From contig JAZKGE010000027.1 in the NCBI GenBank assembly GCA_040386075.1, positions 1 through 64,000 on the forward strand: DNA of 64,000 bases, given 5' to 3'. The translations under genes and the position numbers were made by a program. The notes under the pieces are model-generated. The model was given only the letters and a program-made list of their open reading frames with translations. It had not been told where the DNA came from and ran no database searches. The stretch is from UBA4416 sp040386075. GTDB taxonomy: Bacteria > Bacteroidota > Bacteroidia > B-17B0 > Aurantibacillaceae. Positions 33,212 to 42,774 of the stretch are shown piece by piece; position 1 is the stretch's first letter, and each line of letters opens with the position of its first letter.

Positions 33212-33694
33212 ATGGTAAATATAAGAGTAGGTTTTGGTTACGATGTACATCCTTTAGGTGAGGGAAGAGAATTATGGTTGGGCGGCATTAAACTGGAGTT
33301 TGATAAAGGTTGTGTTGGACATAGTGATGCAGATGTATTGCTACACGCTATTTGCGATGCCTTGTTAGGCGCTGCTAATTTACGTGATATTGGTTTTCAT
33401 TTTCCAAATAACAATCCAAAATATAAAGGAGCCGACAGCAAAATGCTATTGAAAGAAGTGGTTGCTTTATTAGATCAAAAAGGGTATGGCATTGGAAACG
33501 TGGATGCAACACTAAGCCTGGAAGCTCCAATGGTAAATCCACACATCACTTCCATGCAAAATATATTAGCACCTATTATGAATATCACCACGGATGATGT
33601 TTCTATTAAAGCTACAACCAACGAACGTTTGGGATATGTAGGAAGGGGTGACGGTGTGAATGCTTATGCGGTGGCTTTGATATTTAAAAAGTAA
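33212..33694 (+). CDS. ispF: 2-C-methyl-D-erythritol 2,4-cyclodiphosphate synthase IspF
   Basis: 160 residues, normal length. Motifs: GYDVHPLGEGRELWLGG (metal-binding Asp/His), GHSDADVLLHAICDALLGA and TTNERLGYVGRGDG. It catalyses the cyclisation step of the non-mevalonate isoprenoid pathway, so the organism makes isoprenoids, including undecaprenyl phosphate, by the MEP route. No other isp gene is in the window. Confidence 0.96.
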   Translation: MVNIRVGFGYDVHPLGEGRELWLGGIKLEFDKGCVGHSDADVLLHAICDALLGAANLRDIGFHFPNNNPKYKGADSKMLLKEVVALLDQKGYGIGNVDATLSLEAPMVNPHITSMQNILAPIMNITTDDVSIKATTNERLGYVGRGDGVNAYAVALIFKK

Positions 33695-33710
33695 CAAAAA
33701 AATAAGATTA

Positions 33711-33750
33711 AAGTATTAAGATCGTATCGCGATCTTTAATCTTAATACTT
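33711..33750 (-). terminator. Probable terminator between convergent ispF and epimerase genes
   Basis: Perfect 12-bp arms AAGTATTAAGAT (33711-33722) and ATCTTAATACTT (33739-33750). On the minus strand the hairpin is followed by TAATCTTATTTTTTT, which fits termination of the epimerase transcript. The stem is AT-rich, so strength is uncertain. Confidence 0.6.
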
Positions 33751-33764
33751 CCATCCTTTGGCAC

Positions 33765-34172
33765 TTATTTGGTTCTTTCCTGACATAACTCTACCAGAAC
33801 ACCATTAGTGCTTTTTGGGTGTAAAAAGAAGATCAGTTTATTATCGGCGCCATGTTTGGGCTCTTTATTCAATACTTCAAAACCTTCGGTTTTCAAACGG
33901 TCCATTTCCTTATAAATATCATCTACCTCATAAGCAATATGGTGAATACCTTCTCCTTTTTTTTCTATGAATTTAGCAATGGCACTTTCGGCATTAGTAG
34001 CTTCCAGTAACTCAATTTTGGTTTCGCCTAACATGAAGAAGGATGTGCTTACCCCTTCACTCTCAACACCTTCTACCTTATAATGCTCTTTTCCGAACAG
34101 TTTTTTAAACAGGTCGTTCGAGTTATTCAGGCTTTTTACGGCAATTCCAATATGTTCTATTTTCTTAATCAT
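33765..34172 (-). CDS. mce: Methylmalonyl-CoA epimerase
   Basis: 135 residues of glyoxalase/VOC fold. KIEHIGIAVKSLNNSNDLF, GEGIHHIAYEVDDI and the C-terminal HPKSTNGVLVELCQ supply the two His and the Glu metal ligands. It interconverts (R)- and (S)-methylmalonyl-CoA in propionate metabolism. Convergent with ispF, divergent from tatA. Family well supported. Confidence 0.92.
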   Translation of the reverse strand: MIKKIEHIGIAVKSLNNSNDLFKKLFGKEHYKVEGVESEGVSTSFFMLGETKIELLEATNAESAIAKFIEKKGEGIHHIAYEVDDIYKEMDRLKTEGFEVLNKEPKHGADNKLIFFLHPKSTNGVLVELCQERTK

Positions 34173-34209
34173 GGCGCTATTTTCCTCAAAAATAACAGAT
34201 TTTCGGCAA

Positions 34210-34241
34210 TTTGTTTAAAAACTAATAAATACCTATATTTG
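34210..34241 (+). promoter_or_regulatory. Bacteroidota primary-sigma promoter for tatA
   Basis: TTTG (34210-34213), 20 bp, then TATATTTG (34234-34241), an exact match to TTTG-N19..21-TAnnTTTG. It lies 18 bp before the tatA start. Confidence 0.82.
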
Positions 34242-34259
34242 TAGCCTAAATTTATAACA

Positions 34260-34451
34260 ATGACACAAGCATTAATCTTAGGTATGTTAGGCGGACTTGG
34301 AGCTCCAGAAATCATTATCATACTAGTTATCATTTTATTATTATTCGGAGGTAAAAAGATCCCTGAATTGATGAAAGGATTAGGAAAAGGAATGAAAGAA
34401 TTTAAAGACGCTTCTAAAGGCGAAAGCACAACCGAAGGAGAGAATAAATAA
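34260..34451 (+). CDS. tatA: Sec-independent translocase subunit TatA
   Basis: 63 residues. One hydrophobic helix (APEIIIILVIILLLFGGKKI) with the conserved FGGKKIPELMKGLGKGMKEF amphipathic helix and a charged tail. TatA/E subunits assemble the export pore for folded proteins with TatC. No tatC is adjacent. Followed after ~70 bp by gatA. Confidence 0.93.
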   Translation: MTQALILGMLGGLGAPEIIIILVIILLLFGGKKIPELMKGLGKGMKEFKDASKGESTTEGENK

Positions 34452-34522
34452 TTTATTTTTTGAACTGAAATTTAAAGCGTCTTTCTGTTGGATTGACGCT
34501 TTTATTATTTAAAATATCAACT

Positions 34523-35935
34523 GTGTATACATTTACAACCATTAAAAATCTTCAAACTGATTTACACGCCGGAAAAACAACTTCTGTGCAATTAGTTGAA
34601 GACTCTGTCAAAGCCATAGAATCTAAAAAACATTTAAATGCATTTTTGGAAGTGTTTAAGGAGTCGGCTTTAGCGCAAGCTAAATTAGTAGATGAAAAAA
34701 TTAAATCGAAAACTGCAGGCAAATTAGCTGGCGTGATCATTGGATTAAAAGATAATATCTGTTATAAAGGTCATAAGGTTTCCTGTTCTTCAAAAATACT
34801 GGAAGGCTTTGAATCTTTATATTCATCAACAGTTGTTGAGCGATTATTAGCCGAAGACGCGATCATCATTGGTCGTTTAAACTGTGATGAATTCGCCATG
34901 GGAAGTAGTAATGAAAATTCTGCTTTCGGAAAAGTATTAAATCCCTTGAACGAAAAAACAGTTCCGGGTGGTTCATCCGGTGGATCTGCGGTGGCTGTAG
35001 CCGCTAATTTATGTCATGTGAGTTTAGGTTCTGATACAGGTGGCTCCATTCGTCAGCCCGCCTCTTTTACCGGAACCGTTGGATTAAAGCCAACTTATGG
35101 GAGGGTCTCCCGTTGGGGTTTAATTGCTTATGCTTCTTCTTTTGATCAGATCGGACCTATTACAAAAACGGTTGAAGACTCTGCTTTGTTGCTGGAGATC
35201 ATGGCTGGCAAAGATGATTATGATACAACGGCTTCTCAAAAAGCAGTTGGCAATTATACCACATCCTTGAACGAGAAAAAAACGTATAAAATTGCTTATT
35301 TAAAAGAATGCGTAGAATCTAACGGTTTGGATACTGAAGTAAAAAAACAGACACTGGATTCTTTGGATAAATTAAAGCAATCAGGTCACACAGTAGAAGG
35401 TGTTGATTTTCCTTACCTTGATTTTTTGGTGCCAACGTATTACGTACTAACAACTGCAGAGGCTTCTTCCAACTTATCCCGCTTTGATGGGGTGCATTTT
35501 GGATATAGAAGTCCGAATGCAACTGATTTAGAAAGCACTTACAAAAAATCACGTAGCGAAGGATTTGGTAAAGAAGTAAAACGCCGTATCATGTTGGGAA
35601 CTTTTGTTTTAAGTGCAGGCTATTACGATGCTTATTATAGCAAAGCACAAAAAGTAAGAAACAAGATCCGTCAAAAAACAAGAGATATTTTATCTCAGTA
35701 CGATTTTATAGTAACACCTTCAACTCCCGGAACAGCATTTGAATTTGGAAAGAACAGTGAAGATCCGATCAAAATGTACCTGGAAGATATTTTTACAGTG
35801 CAAGCAAACATTGTAGGTTGTCCGGCTATATCGGTGCCAAATGGAATGCATAGTAATGGTTTACCAATAGGTTTACAAATTATGGGACGTGATTTTGAAG
35901 AAGCAAATTTATTGAACTTAGCTAACCAGATTTAA
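34523..35935 (+). CDS. gatA: Asp-tRNA(Asn)/Glu-tRNA(Gln) amidotransferase subunit A
   Basis: 471 residues from the GTG at 34523 (VYTFTTIKNLQTDLHAGKTT), which aligns with the usual GatA start; the frame extends to a TTG at 34493 and no ATG is available, so the start codon is non-standard. Amidase signature: Lys in GLKDNICYKG, the GGSSGGSAVAVAA loop and GSDTGGSIRQPAS carry the Lys-Ser-Ser triad. It releases ammonia from glutamine for tRNA-dependent amidation. gatB and gatC are not nearby. Confidence 0.93.
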   Translation: MYTFTTIKNLQTDLHAGKTTSVQLVEDSVKAIESKKHLNAFLEVFKESALAQAKLVDEKIKSKTAGKLAGVIIGLKDNICYKGHKVSCSSKILEGFESLYSSTVVERLLAEDAIIIGRLNCDEFAMGSSNENSAFGKVLNPLNEKTVPGGSSGGSAVAVAANLCHVSLGSDTGGSIRQPASFTGTVGLKPTYGRVSRWGLIAYASSFDQIGPITKTVEDSALLLEIMAGKDDYDTTASQKAVGNYTTSLNEKKTYKIAYLKECVESNGLDTEVKKQTLDSLDKLKQSGHTVEGVDFPYLDFLVPTYYVLTTAEASSNLSRFDGVHFGYRSPNATDLESTYKKSRSEGFGKEVKRRIMLGTFVLSAGYYDAYYSKAQKVRNKIRQKTRDILSQYDFIVTPSTPGTAFEFGKNSEDPIKMYLEDIFTVQANIVGCPAISVPNGMHSNGLPIGLQIMGRDFEEANLLNLANQI

Positions 35936-36041
35936 AAATAATTATTCAACACAGAGTAAAAGAGAAACAAAGGCCTCAGAGATTTTTAAAAGCTCAGTGA
36001 ACTCTAAAACTCATTACTTCTGTGTTTAAAACTAAAACAAA

Positions 36042-37136
36042 ATGCAAATTACAGTAGACAGCGTTATCGACGCGTTAAAATATGTGGATGATCCGGATCT
36101 TAAAAAAGATCTGGTGACCCTTGGAATGATCAAAGATGTAGTAGTTGATGGAAAGAATGTAGCTTTTACAGTTGTACTAACCACACCAGCATGTCCTATG
36201 AAAGATATGATCCATAATGCCTGCATCAATGCAGTGAAACATTATGTGGATAAAGACGCTATTGTAAATGTGAACATGACCTCTAATGTTACAACTACAA
36301 GAGATAAAGACATGGGAACTTTATCACAGGTTAGAAATATTATTGCAGTTGCTTCAGGCAAAGGTGGTGTTGGAAAATCTACTGTTTCGGCAAACTTAGC
36401 AGTGGCTTTGGCAAAACAAGGTGCGAAGGTTGGATTGGTTGATGCCGATATATACGGGCCATCTCAAACCATTATGTTTGATGTGCAGAATGATATGCCC
36501 GGTAAAGGGGAATACGAAGGTAAACCAAAAATGAAGCCCGTAGAAAGTTATGGTGTGAAATTAAATTCTGTTGGTTTTTTAGCAGGCCCTGATCAGGTAA
36601 TTGCATTGCGCGGACCAATGGCATCGAAAGCATTAACACAATTATTTACAGATACTGCCTGGGGAGAATTGGATTATTTAATTGTTGACCTACCTCCGGG
36701 AACAGGTGATATACAGATTACATTGTGCAGCACCATTCCTATTACAGCAGCTGTGATCGTTAGTACACCACAACAGGTTGCTTTAGCAGACGCACGTAAG
36801 GGAATTGCCTTATTTAAATTGCCTGCTTTAAATGTTCCTGTATTGGGCATTGTAGAGAACATGGCTTATTTTACACCGGAAGAATTGCCGGATAATAAAT
36901 ATTACATCTTTGGAAAAGATGGTGCAAAAAATTTAGCAGAAGAAATGAACTTGCCACTATTGGGTCAGATCCCTTTGGTGCAAAGTATTCGTGAGTCAGG
37001 TGATGCCGGTCGCCCGGCCGTTTTGCAGGAAACTACACCACAGGCTTTGGCGTTTAGAGAAATGGCACAAAATATTGCACAACAGGTTGCAATATTAAAT
37101 GCAGCTAAAATGAAAGAACAACCGGCTACTGTTTAG
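36042..37136 (+). CDS. Mrp/NBP35-type Fe-S carrier ATPase
   Basis: 364 residues. An N-terminal MIP18/DUF59 domain (about 1-90; VTLGMIKDVVVDG, TTPACPMKDMI) precedes a deviant-Walker P-loop ATPase domain: AVASGKGGVGKSTVSANLAV, VDADIYGPSQTIMF and DYLIVDLPPGTGD. It is expected to bind and transfer Fe-S clusters. The CxxC of many homologues is not obvious in the C-terminal part. Followed by a strong terminator. Confidence 0.93.
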   Translation: MQITVDSVIDALKYVDDPDLKKDLVTLGMIKDVVVDGKNVAFTVVLTTPACPMKDMIHNACINAVKHYVDKDAIVNVNMTSNVTTTRDKDMGTLSQVRNIIAVASGKGGVGKSTVSANLAVALAKQGAKVGLVDADIYGPSQTIMFDVQNDMPGKGEYEGKPKMKPVESYGVKLNSVGFLAGPDQVIALRGPMASKALTQLFTDTAWGELDYLIVDLPPGTGDIQITLCSTIPITAAVIVSTPQQVALADARKGIALFKLPALNVPVLGIVENMAYFTPEELPDNKYYIFGKDGAKNLAEEMNLPLLGQIPLVQSIRESGDAGRPAVLQETTPQALAFREMAQNIAQQVAILNAAKMKEQPATV

Positions 37137-37154
37137 TAATGTATTTTTAGTTTT

Positions 37155-37188
37155 AAAAAGCTCCTTCTGAATTCAGAAGGAGCTTTTT
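37155..37188. terminator. Bidirectional rho-independent terminator
   Basis: A perfect 17-bp palindrome (arm AAAAAGCTCCTTCTGAA), no loop bases, A tract on one side and T tract on the other. It lies between the convergent mrp and gldM genes. Confidence 0.93.
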
Positions 37189-37192
37189 TTGC

Positions 37193-38860
37193 TTATGCTT
37201 TTATTTTAATTTTTGTTGACATAATAGTAATAACATCACCGTTTGGTTTTTTGACTTTAATATTGTCAATATAAGCTACCTGTCCAGGTCTCATATTTCC
37301 TAAAGCAGTTTTGGCAGCGTTTGATAAGAGATTGCCTGAGCAAGGAATTTCTCCTGTTCCCCCTTGTACTGTTACATCAAAACTTTTCACCACAAAGTTA
37401 ACAGGAAACATAAAGCCTACTGATTCGGCGCCCACGCCCCCTATTAATTTGATTTCATTTCTGGTAAACTCTAAATTAGAAGTGGCTAATTTACCCCCTA
37501 GTCTTAAATATGGTGGTGGAATATCTTTTACTCTAAATGTTTTTGGTGGACCTTGTTGTTGGTATACACCATTTACTTTTGCAGCAACTGTAACCATGCA
37601 GGTTCCCGAAGATTTAGCAGTAACTACATATTTTCCTGCTGATGTTTGTGTTGCTACGGCGCCACAACCACTTACAGTTACTTTTAAATCGGCGGGAGAA
37701 AAGCCGGCACAGGAAGCGGTTACCGGGTTATCAATGCCCGAATAAAATATATTCATATTATCGGCAGCTACTGCGGTAAATGGCGGGGCAACGATGTAGG
37801 AGTAATCAAAAGGATAGTATTCGTATTCACCTCTTGGATTTTTATATTTTATCACACCTTTTAATTCTTTTTCTCCTGTCGTACTTGTCATCGCTTCATA
37901 ATTTCCTACTCCATCTTTAATACTAATAGGAGTTCCGGGATTAACCAATTTTTTAGAGACTGTATCGTATACTCCTCCAACTAATACTTCCATACGTTCC
38001 GGAGTTAATTCGTCGCTTGAAGCGCCAAGCGCAATATTTGCTTTAAAAGGCTGCCCTGATAAAACGTATGCTGTAGGAGCAACAACATCTGCATGCAATT
38101 TATTGATCTTAAATACAAACTTACTTGATGCTCCGGCAAAGGTGTGTAAAAATTCTGATTCAAGATTTTTCATGTCAGCCTGTATCTTATCCAGATTGGT
38201 AATAACCGCGGCCATGGGCATGTGATAAAAATTCTCCAGTTCCCAGTTTAATTTGATGCCGTCTTTTTCAAGATTTCTGTCAACCGGTTTGATCGTGCCC
38301 AGTTTTTGTTTAAGCGTCGTAATACTTTCCGAGTCGAGTTTGGTCTTAGCGTCTTTTTGCATATTGTCTATCAGGGTTAATAGATCGTTATGCAGGTTGG
38401 TAAGTTGTAATCGCAGATCCTTGGCAGAGTATTTTGTGTCGATCGGTTTTGTTTCATCTGAACCTATCAGTAAGTAAGTTGGTGTATCAAAATCATCCAG
38501 TTTTTCCATGAATCGTAGCTGGGATGTGTCGCTTTTTGCTACGCCTTCCGTCTTACGTTCGATCATTAGTTTCATGCTGTCGATATAGGCATCAACCATC
38601 CGAATACTTTTTTGCGTTTCGATGGATTTCAAAAGATAAGGTTTTGCTTCGTAATTACCGTCCCGAACATAAGCTTCAAATGCCTTTTGTACACGTGCGT
38701 TGTTATCATCCAGGATATCTTTCGATTTCCCCAGACTTTCGTCAACCATCACAAATCCTTGTAATATTTCTTTAGATACATTGAGGGCTAAAAGGGCTGT
38801 CAGTACCAGGTACATCATGCCAATCATCTTTTGTCGGGGAGTTTCTTTTCCTGAGCTCAT
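37193..38860 (-). CDS. GldM/PorM-like gliding and type IX secretion motor protein
   Basis: 555 residues. The N-terminus ETPRQKMIGMMYLVLTALLA contains the single inner-membrane helix of GldM, followed by the helical-bundle domain and three beta-rich periplasmic domains (for example the region around FKANIALGASSDELTPERME and a C-terminal VNFVVKSFDVTVQGGTGEI). In the family GldM with GldL forms the proton-driven motor that energises T9SS. The gene stands alone: neighbours are mrp (convergent) and aspartate kinase (divergent), not gldK, gldL or gldN. It may be a second GldM copy, or the operon may be split in this lineage. Confidence 0.88.
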   Translation of the reverse strand: MSSGKETPRQKMIGMMYLVLTALLALNVSKEILQGFVMVDESLGKSKDILDDNNARVQKAFEAYVRDGNYEAKPYLLKSIETQKSIRMVDAYIDSMKLMIERKTEGVAKSDTSQLRFMEKLDDFDTPTYLLIGSDETKPIDTKYSAKDLRLQLTNLHNDLLTLIDNMQKDAKTKLDSESITTLKQKLGTIKPVDRNLEKDGIKLNWELENFYHMPMAAVITNLDKIQADMKNLESEFLHTFAGASSKFVFKINKLHADVVAPTAYVLSGQPFKANIALGASSDELTPERMEVLVGGVYDTVSKKLVNPGTPISIKDGVGNYEAMTSTTGEKELKGVIKYKNPRGEYEYYPFDYSYIVAPPFTAVAADNMNIFYSGIDNPVTASCAGFSPADLKVTVSGCGAVATQTSAGKYVVTAKSSGTCMVTVAAKVNGVYQQQGPPKTFRVKDIPPPYLRLGGKLATSNLEFTRNEIKLIGGVGAESVGFMFPVNFVVKSFDVTVQGGTGEIPCSGNLLSNAAKTALGNMRPGQVAYIDNIKVKKPNGDVITIMSTKIKIKA

Positions 38861-39001
38861 AGTAGTAGTTTTAGTGTATGGGTTAGTGGTTTTGGTTAAG
38901 CTTATAACAACAGATGAAAAAAAAGTAACAGTCGTTTATAAAAAATAGTTTTTGGGACTGTTTATTTTGCCGGCATGCTTATCTTTGTTTAAATAATAAT
39001 T

Positions 39002-40273
39002 ATGCAGGTATTTAAGTTTGGGGGTGCATCTGTAAAAGATGCCGCAGGGGTTAAAAATGTAGTGGAAGTATTAAAACAATTCCCTAGTCAGCAGATCAGT
39101 GTGGTTGTTTCGGCTATGGGAAAAACGACCAACTCATTGGAGCGTTTAGCTAAAGCCTATTTCTATAAAACAGAAAACCCTGAAGTGATCCTGGAAGAGA
39201 TCAAAAAATATCACCTGGATATTTGCCATGACCTTTTTCCGTCAACACACACCGTTCATACGGATATTGAAAATACGTTCGTAGAACTTTACTGGGCTAT
39301 TGAGGACGAACCCACACAAGGTTTTGATTTTGAGTATGACCAGATCGTAAGCATGGGTGAAATTATCTCAACCAAAATCATTTCTGCTTATCTGAATGAG
39401 ATCGGGTTAAAAAACAAATGGGTAGATGTACGAGGCTTTATTCAAACGGATAATACTTATCGGGATGGTAAAGTTGATTTTGAATTAACAGAATCACTGA
39501 TCAAAAGAGACCTGTTACCTGTTTTTAATGGATTTAAAATTATTGTAACGCAAGGCTTTATTGGAGGAACATCCGAAAATTTTACAACTACCTTAGGTCG
39601 TGAAGGTTCTGATTATACTGCTTCTATTTTAGCTTACTGTTTGAACGCAAAAAATGTCACTATTTGGAAAGATGTTCCCGGTGTATTGAATGCCGATCCT
39701 AAATGGTTTGCCCGCACTAAAAAAATTGACGAGCTTTCTTATCATGATGCTATTGAATTGACCTATTATGGCGCAACCGTTATTCATCCAAAAACCATCA
39801 AACCGCTTCAGAATAAAAATATTCCCTTGTATGTAAAATCATTTTTGCAACCCAAAGAAGACGGTACAGTTATCAGGGATGGTGAAAAACGTTTGAATAT
39901 TCCATCGTATATTTTTAAGATCGATCAGGTATTGATCTCTATTCAACCTAAAGATTTCTCATTCATCGCAGAAGATAGTTTAAGTGATATTTTTGATGTG
40001 TTCTCAAAACTGGGCGTAAAAATAAACCTGATGCAGCTATCTGCTATTAGTTTTTCTGTATGCTGTGATAACCATGAAACAAAGATCATGGAATTGGTTC
40101 AGGAATTGCAAAAGCAGTATAAAGTATTATACAATTCAGGATTGGAATTAATGACTGTTCGTTATTACACACAAGAAACGATCGATACGTTAACTGCGAA
40201 CAAAATAATTTTGTTGGAACAACGTAGTAGATTTACAGTACAAATGGTAATGAAGAATGAGATAGCGGAATAA
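39002..40273 (+). CDS. Aspartate kinase
   Basis: 423 residues. Amino-acid kinase domain with the nucleotide site MQVFKFGGASVKDAAGVKN, TQGFIGGTSENFTTTLGREGSDYTAS-type substrate loop (central part GTSENFTTTLGREGSDYTAS) and WKDVPGVLNADP, followed by a C-terminal ACT region (QVLISIQPKDFSFIAED). No fused homoserine dehydrogenase. It makes aspartyl phosphate for Lys, Thr, Met and DAP synthesis. Monocistronic by context. Confidence 0.93.
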   Translation: MQVFKFGGASVKDAAGVKNVVEVLKQFPSQQISVVVSAMGKTTNSLERLAKAYFYKTENPEVILEEIKKYHLDICHDLFPSTHTVHTDIENTFVELYWAIEDEPTQGFDFEYDQIVSMGEIISTKIISAYLNEIGLKNKWVDVRGFIQTDNTYRDGKVDFELTESLIKRDLLPVFNGFKIIVTQGFIGGTSENFTTTLGREGSDYTASILAYCLNAKNVTIWKDVPGVLNADPKWFARTKKIDELSYHDAIELTYYGATVIHPKTIKPLQNKNIPLYVKSFLQPKEDGTVIRDGEKRLNIPSYIFKIDQVLISIQPKDFSFIAEDSLSDIFDVFSKLGVKINLMQLSAISFSVCCDNHETKIMELVQELQKQYKVLYNSGLELMTVRYYTQETIDTLTANKIILLEQRSRFTVQMVMKNEIAE

Positions 40274-40274
40274 A

Positions 40275-41564
40275 CTATTTAAGCCCCGTCTCTAGTTCCT
40301 TTACCGTTTTATATTCAGCGTTTAAGAATACACCTTCAACACTGTTTAAATTATTAAGATCCTCTAAAGGATTCGTATTTAATAGTATAAGATTTGCATC
40401 TTTGTTAATTTCAACAGTTCCCCACTTATTAGATTGGTTCATATATTTAGCTGCGTTTATGGTTGCAGCACATAATACCTGGTAATTACTTAGTCCGGCA
40501 TTAGAGTGATGTTTCATTTCTTCTTGTATGGCAAAACCTGGAACCGAATAGTTACCACCGGCATCAGGACCGATCAGTAAATAAGCACCGCTTTTCACAA
40601 GTTGCATAAGCACTTTATTTTTGGTAGCTCTGATTTTGGTGTAATATTCTCTTTGTTCTTTTAGTTTTGCTTCTCCGATCTTTGCCTGATCTTCATTTAA
40701 TTCTTTATCCCATTTGGCAATAGTTGTATCTGCCATGTATTGTAACCCATTTCGCTTTTTCAGATCAGTAATTGATTTCATGTTATAGCCTATTTCAAAA
40801 TAATCTTCCGTAGCGCAATTGTATACTTTGTTTTTTGCAGTCAGTTTAATAAGGTTTTCCACATATGTTTCACCTTTCTTTAAATTCTCGGCATAACCCG
40901 TTAAATGCTCAATAGAGTTATAACCTGATTTTAGAAGAAGCGGCATAGAGATATTTGAAAGGCCATGTCCACAAAAAGGAAAATTATTTTTTTTGCATGC
41001 CGCAGCTAAATTTATAAAAGAAAGAGAATCTTTGATGCTTAATACTTTTAATAACATAAAGCCATTCTCTTTGCTTACGGTAACAATACTATCCGCTGTG
41101 TGTTTATTGATCGTTAGACCTTTTGTAATAGGAGGAGCAGAAAGGTATAAATTTAATTGAGGAAGATCTTTATCTTTTTTGATATTTAAATGTTTTTCGT
41201 CACCTCTCATCGAACGCATTGTTGTAACCCCGGCCAATAAATTAAGAGTAAAATATTTTTTCAACTCACTATATTCAGCAAAATGAGCATGCATATCGGC
41301 CATGCCTGGCATTAAATATTTATCTCTGCCATCAATAAATGTGTATCTTTCTACAGGTTGAAAAGCCTTGTCGTTATCATCAGTTATTAAGGTTATCTTA
41401 TTGCCTGTAATGATGACCATCTGATTTTTGATCAAAGTATCTTTGTAGATAGGTATAATATTTACATTTCGAATAATGTAATTATTGCTCAAAGGCTGAA
41501 CGGCTTGCTGGGCAAAGATGTTTTGAAATAAAGAGGTGATTGATAGTAGAATGGCAAATCTCAT
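40275..41564 (-). CDS. Exported amidohydrolase-family protein
   Basis: 429 residues with a signal peptide (LLSITSLFQNIFAQQ). Amidohydrolase features: KYLMPGMADMHAHFAEY (metal-binding HxH), FCGHGLSNIS and NSIEHLTGYAE (further His ligands) and LIGPDAGGNYSVPG (metal Asp), with INKDANLILLNTNPLEDLNN closing the small domain. It resembles imidazolonepropionase-like or dipeptidase-like exported hydrolases; the substrate cannot be told from sequence. Confidence 0.85.
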   Translation of the reverse strand: MRFAILLSITSLFQNIFAQQAVQPLSNNYIIRNVNIIPIYKDTLIKNQMVIITGNKITLITDDNDKAFQPVERYTFIDGRDKYLMPGMADMHAHFAEYSELKKYFTLNLLAGVTTMRSMRGDEKHLNIKKDKDLPQLNLYLSAPPITKGLTINKHTADSIVTVSKENGFMLLKVLSIKDSLSFINLAAACKKNNFPFCGHGLSNISMPLLLKSGYNSIEHLTGYAENLKKGETYVENLIKLTAKNKVYNCATEDYFEIGYNMKSITDLKKRNGLQYMADTTIAKWDKELNEDQAKIGEAKLKEQREYYTKIRATKNKVLMQLVKSGAYLLIGPDAGGNYSVPGFAIQEEMKHHSNAGLSNYQVLCAATINAAKYMNQSNKWGTVEINKDANLILLNTNPLEDLNNLNSVEGVFLNAEYKTVKELETGLK

Positions 41565-41668
41565 GATAGCTGTTTATGCTAAAGTAAAGTTAACATTTTG
41601 TTTTATGCCCCTTGGCCTGTTAATTAATTATAAAACAGGTTATCAAAAATCTTCTTAATTTTATATTC

Positions 41669-42709
41669 ATGGCAACAGAAAACATCGGCGCTCCTCCTGG
41701 AACATTATTCTATAATGGCGAAGTACGTACTGATAGAATTAAAATTACTTTAATTGAGTATAATGAATCAGAATTTTTTGAGCAGGTATTTTATGACCTG
41801 TCGGATTGTTTATCACATGTAAAACCTAATATGGTCAAATGGATCAATGTAGAAGGTTTACATAAACCTGAATTGGTTGAGGCTATTGGTAAGATCTATA
41901 ATATACATCCATTAACAATGGAGGATATTGTGCATGTTGATCAACGTCCTAAGTTTGAAGACTATGAACATTATGTAGTAGCGATCATGAAAATGATAAG
42001 CTATACTGAGCAGGTTAATTCTGAGCAATTGGCTATTGTATTATGTGAGCATACGGTTATTTCCTTTCAGGAGCCTAATAATGGAGATGCCTTTGACATT
42101 ATTCGCTCCAGATTACGCCAGGCAAAAGGCCGCGTCAGAAAACTAGGCGCAGATTATCTGGCTTATGCTTTAATGGATGCTGTTGTTGATTGTTATTTTA
42201 CAGCTATTGAGAAAATCGGAGATAAGATCGAAGAAATTGAAGAGGAGATAATTTCTGATTCAGATAAAAAATCGCTGTTGGAATTATATCATTTGAAACG
42301 TGAAATGATCTACCTAAGAAAACAGGTTTGGCCAATGCGCGATATGATCAACAATATGATCCGGTCGGAAACTACATTGATCAATCCAACAAGTGATATA
42401 TATTTGAGGGATTTAAGCGATCATGTTACCCGAATTATTGATACAGTTGAAACATACCGCGATCTGTTATCAGGTATCATGGATATTTATTTAAGTACCA
42501 ATGCCAACCGAATGAATGAAGTGATGAAGGTATTAACGATCATGTCTTCTATTTTTATTCCGGTGACCTTTATTGCCGGTGTATACGGAATGAACTTTGA
42601 TAACATGCCTGAACTCCATACAAAAAATGGCTATTTTGTAACATGGGGCGTAATGCTTTCTGTAATCCTTGGACTCGTGATCTATTTTAAGCGAAAGAAA
42701 TGGATGTGA
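41669..42709 (+). CDS. corA: CorA-family magnesium/cobalt transporter
   Basis: 346 residues. A large cytoplasmic N-terminal domain (HPLTMEDIVHVDQRPKFEDY) leads into a long helix and two C-terminal membrane helices. The selectivity motif GMN is present in VYGMNFDNMPEL before the last helix. It should form a pentameric Mg2+ channel. Single gene. Confidence 0.94.
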   Translation: MATENIGAPPGTLFYNGEVRTDRIKITLIEYNESEFFEQVFYDLSDCLSHVKPNMVKWINVEGLHKPELVEAIGKIYNIHPLTMEDIVHVDQRPKFEDYEHYVVAIMKMISYTEQVNSEQLAIVLCEHTVISFQEPNNGDAFDIIRSRLRQAKGRVRKLGADYLAYALMDAVVDCYFTAIEKIGDKIEEIEEEIISDSDKKSLLELYHLKREMIYLRKQVWPMRDMINNMIRSETTLINPTSDIYLRDLSDHVTRIIDTVETYRDLLSGIMDIYLSTNANRMNEVMKVLTIMSSIFIPVTFIAGVYGMNFDNMPELHTKNGYFVTWGVMLSVILGLVIYFKRKKWM

Positions 42710-42774
42710 TCCAATTTCAATTACACATCCCTGTTTTCAATACAGTGGGTTAATTAAGATAAAAAGAGCTATTT

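Noticed and set aside
34169..34429. Minus-strand frame of 86 residues over tatA
   Set aside because: It is antisense to tatA, which has a perfect promoter and clear family motifs.
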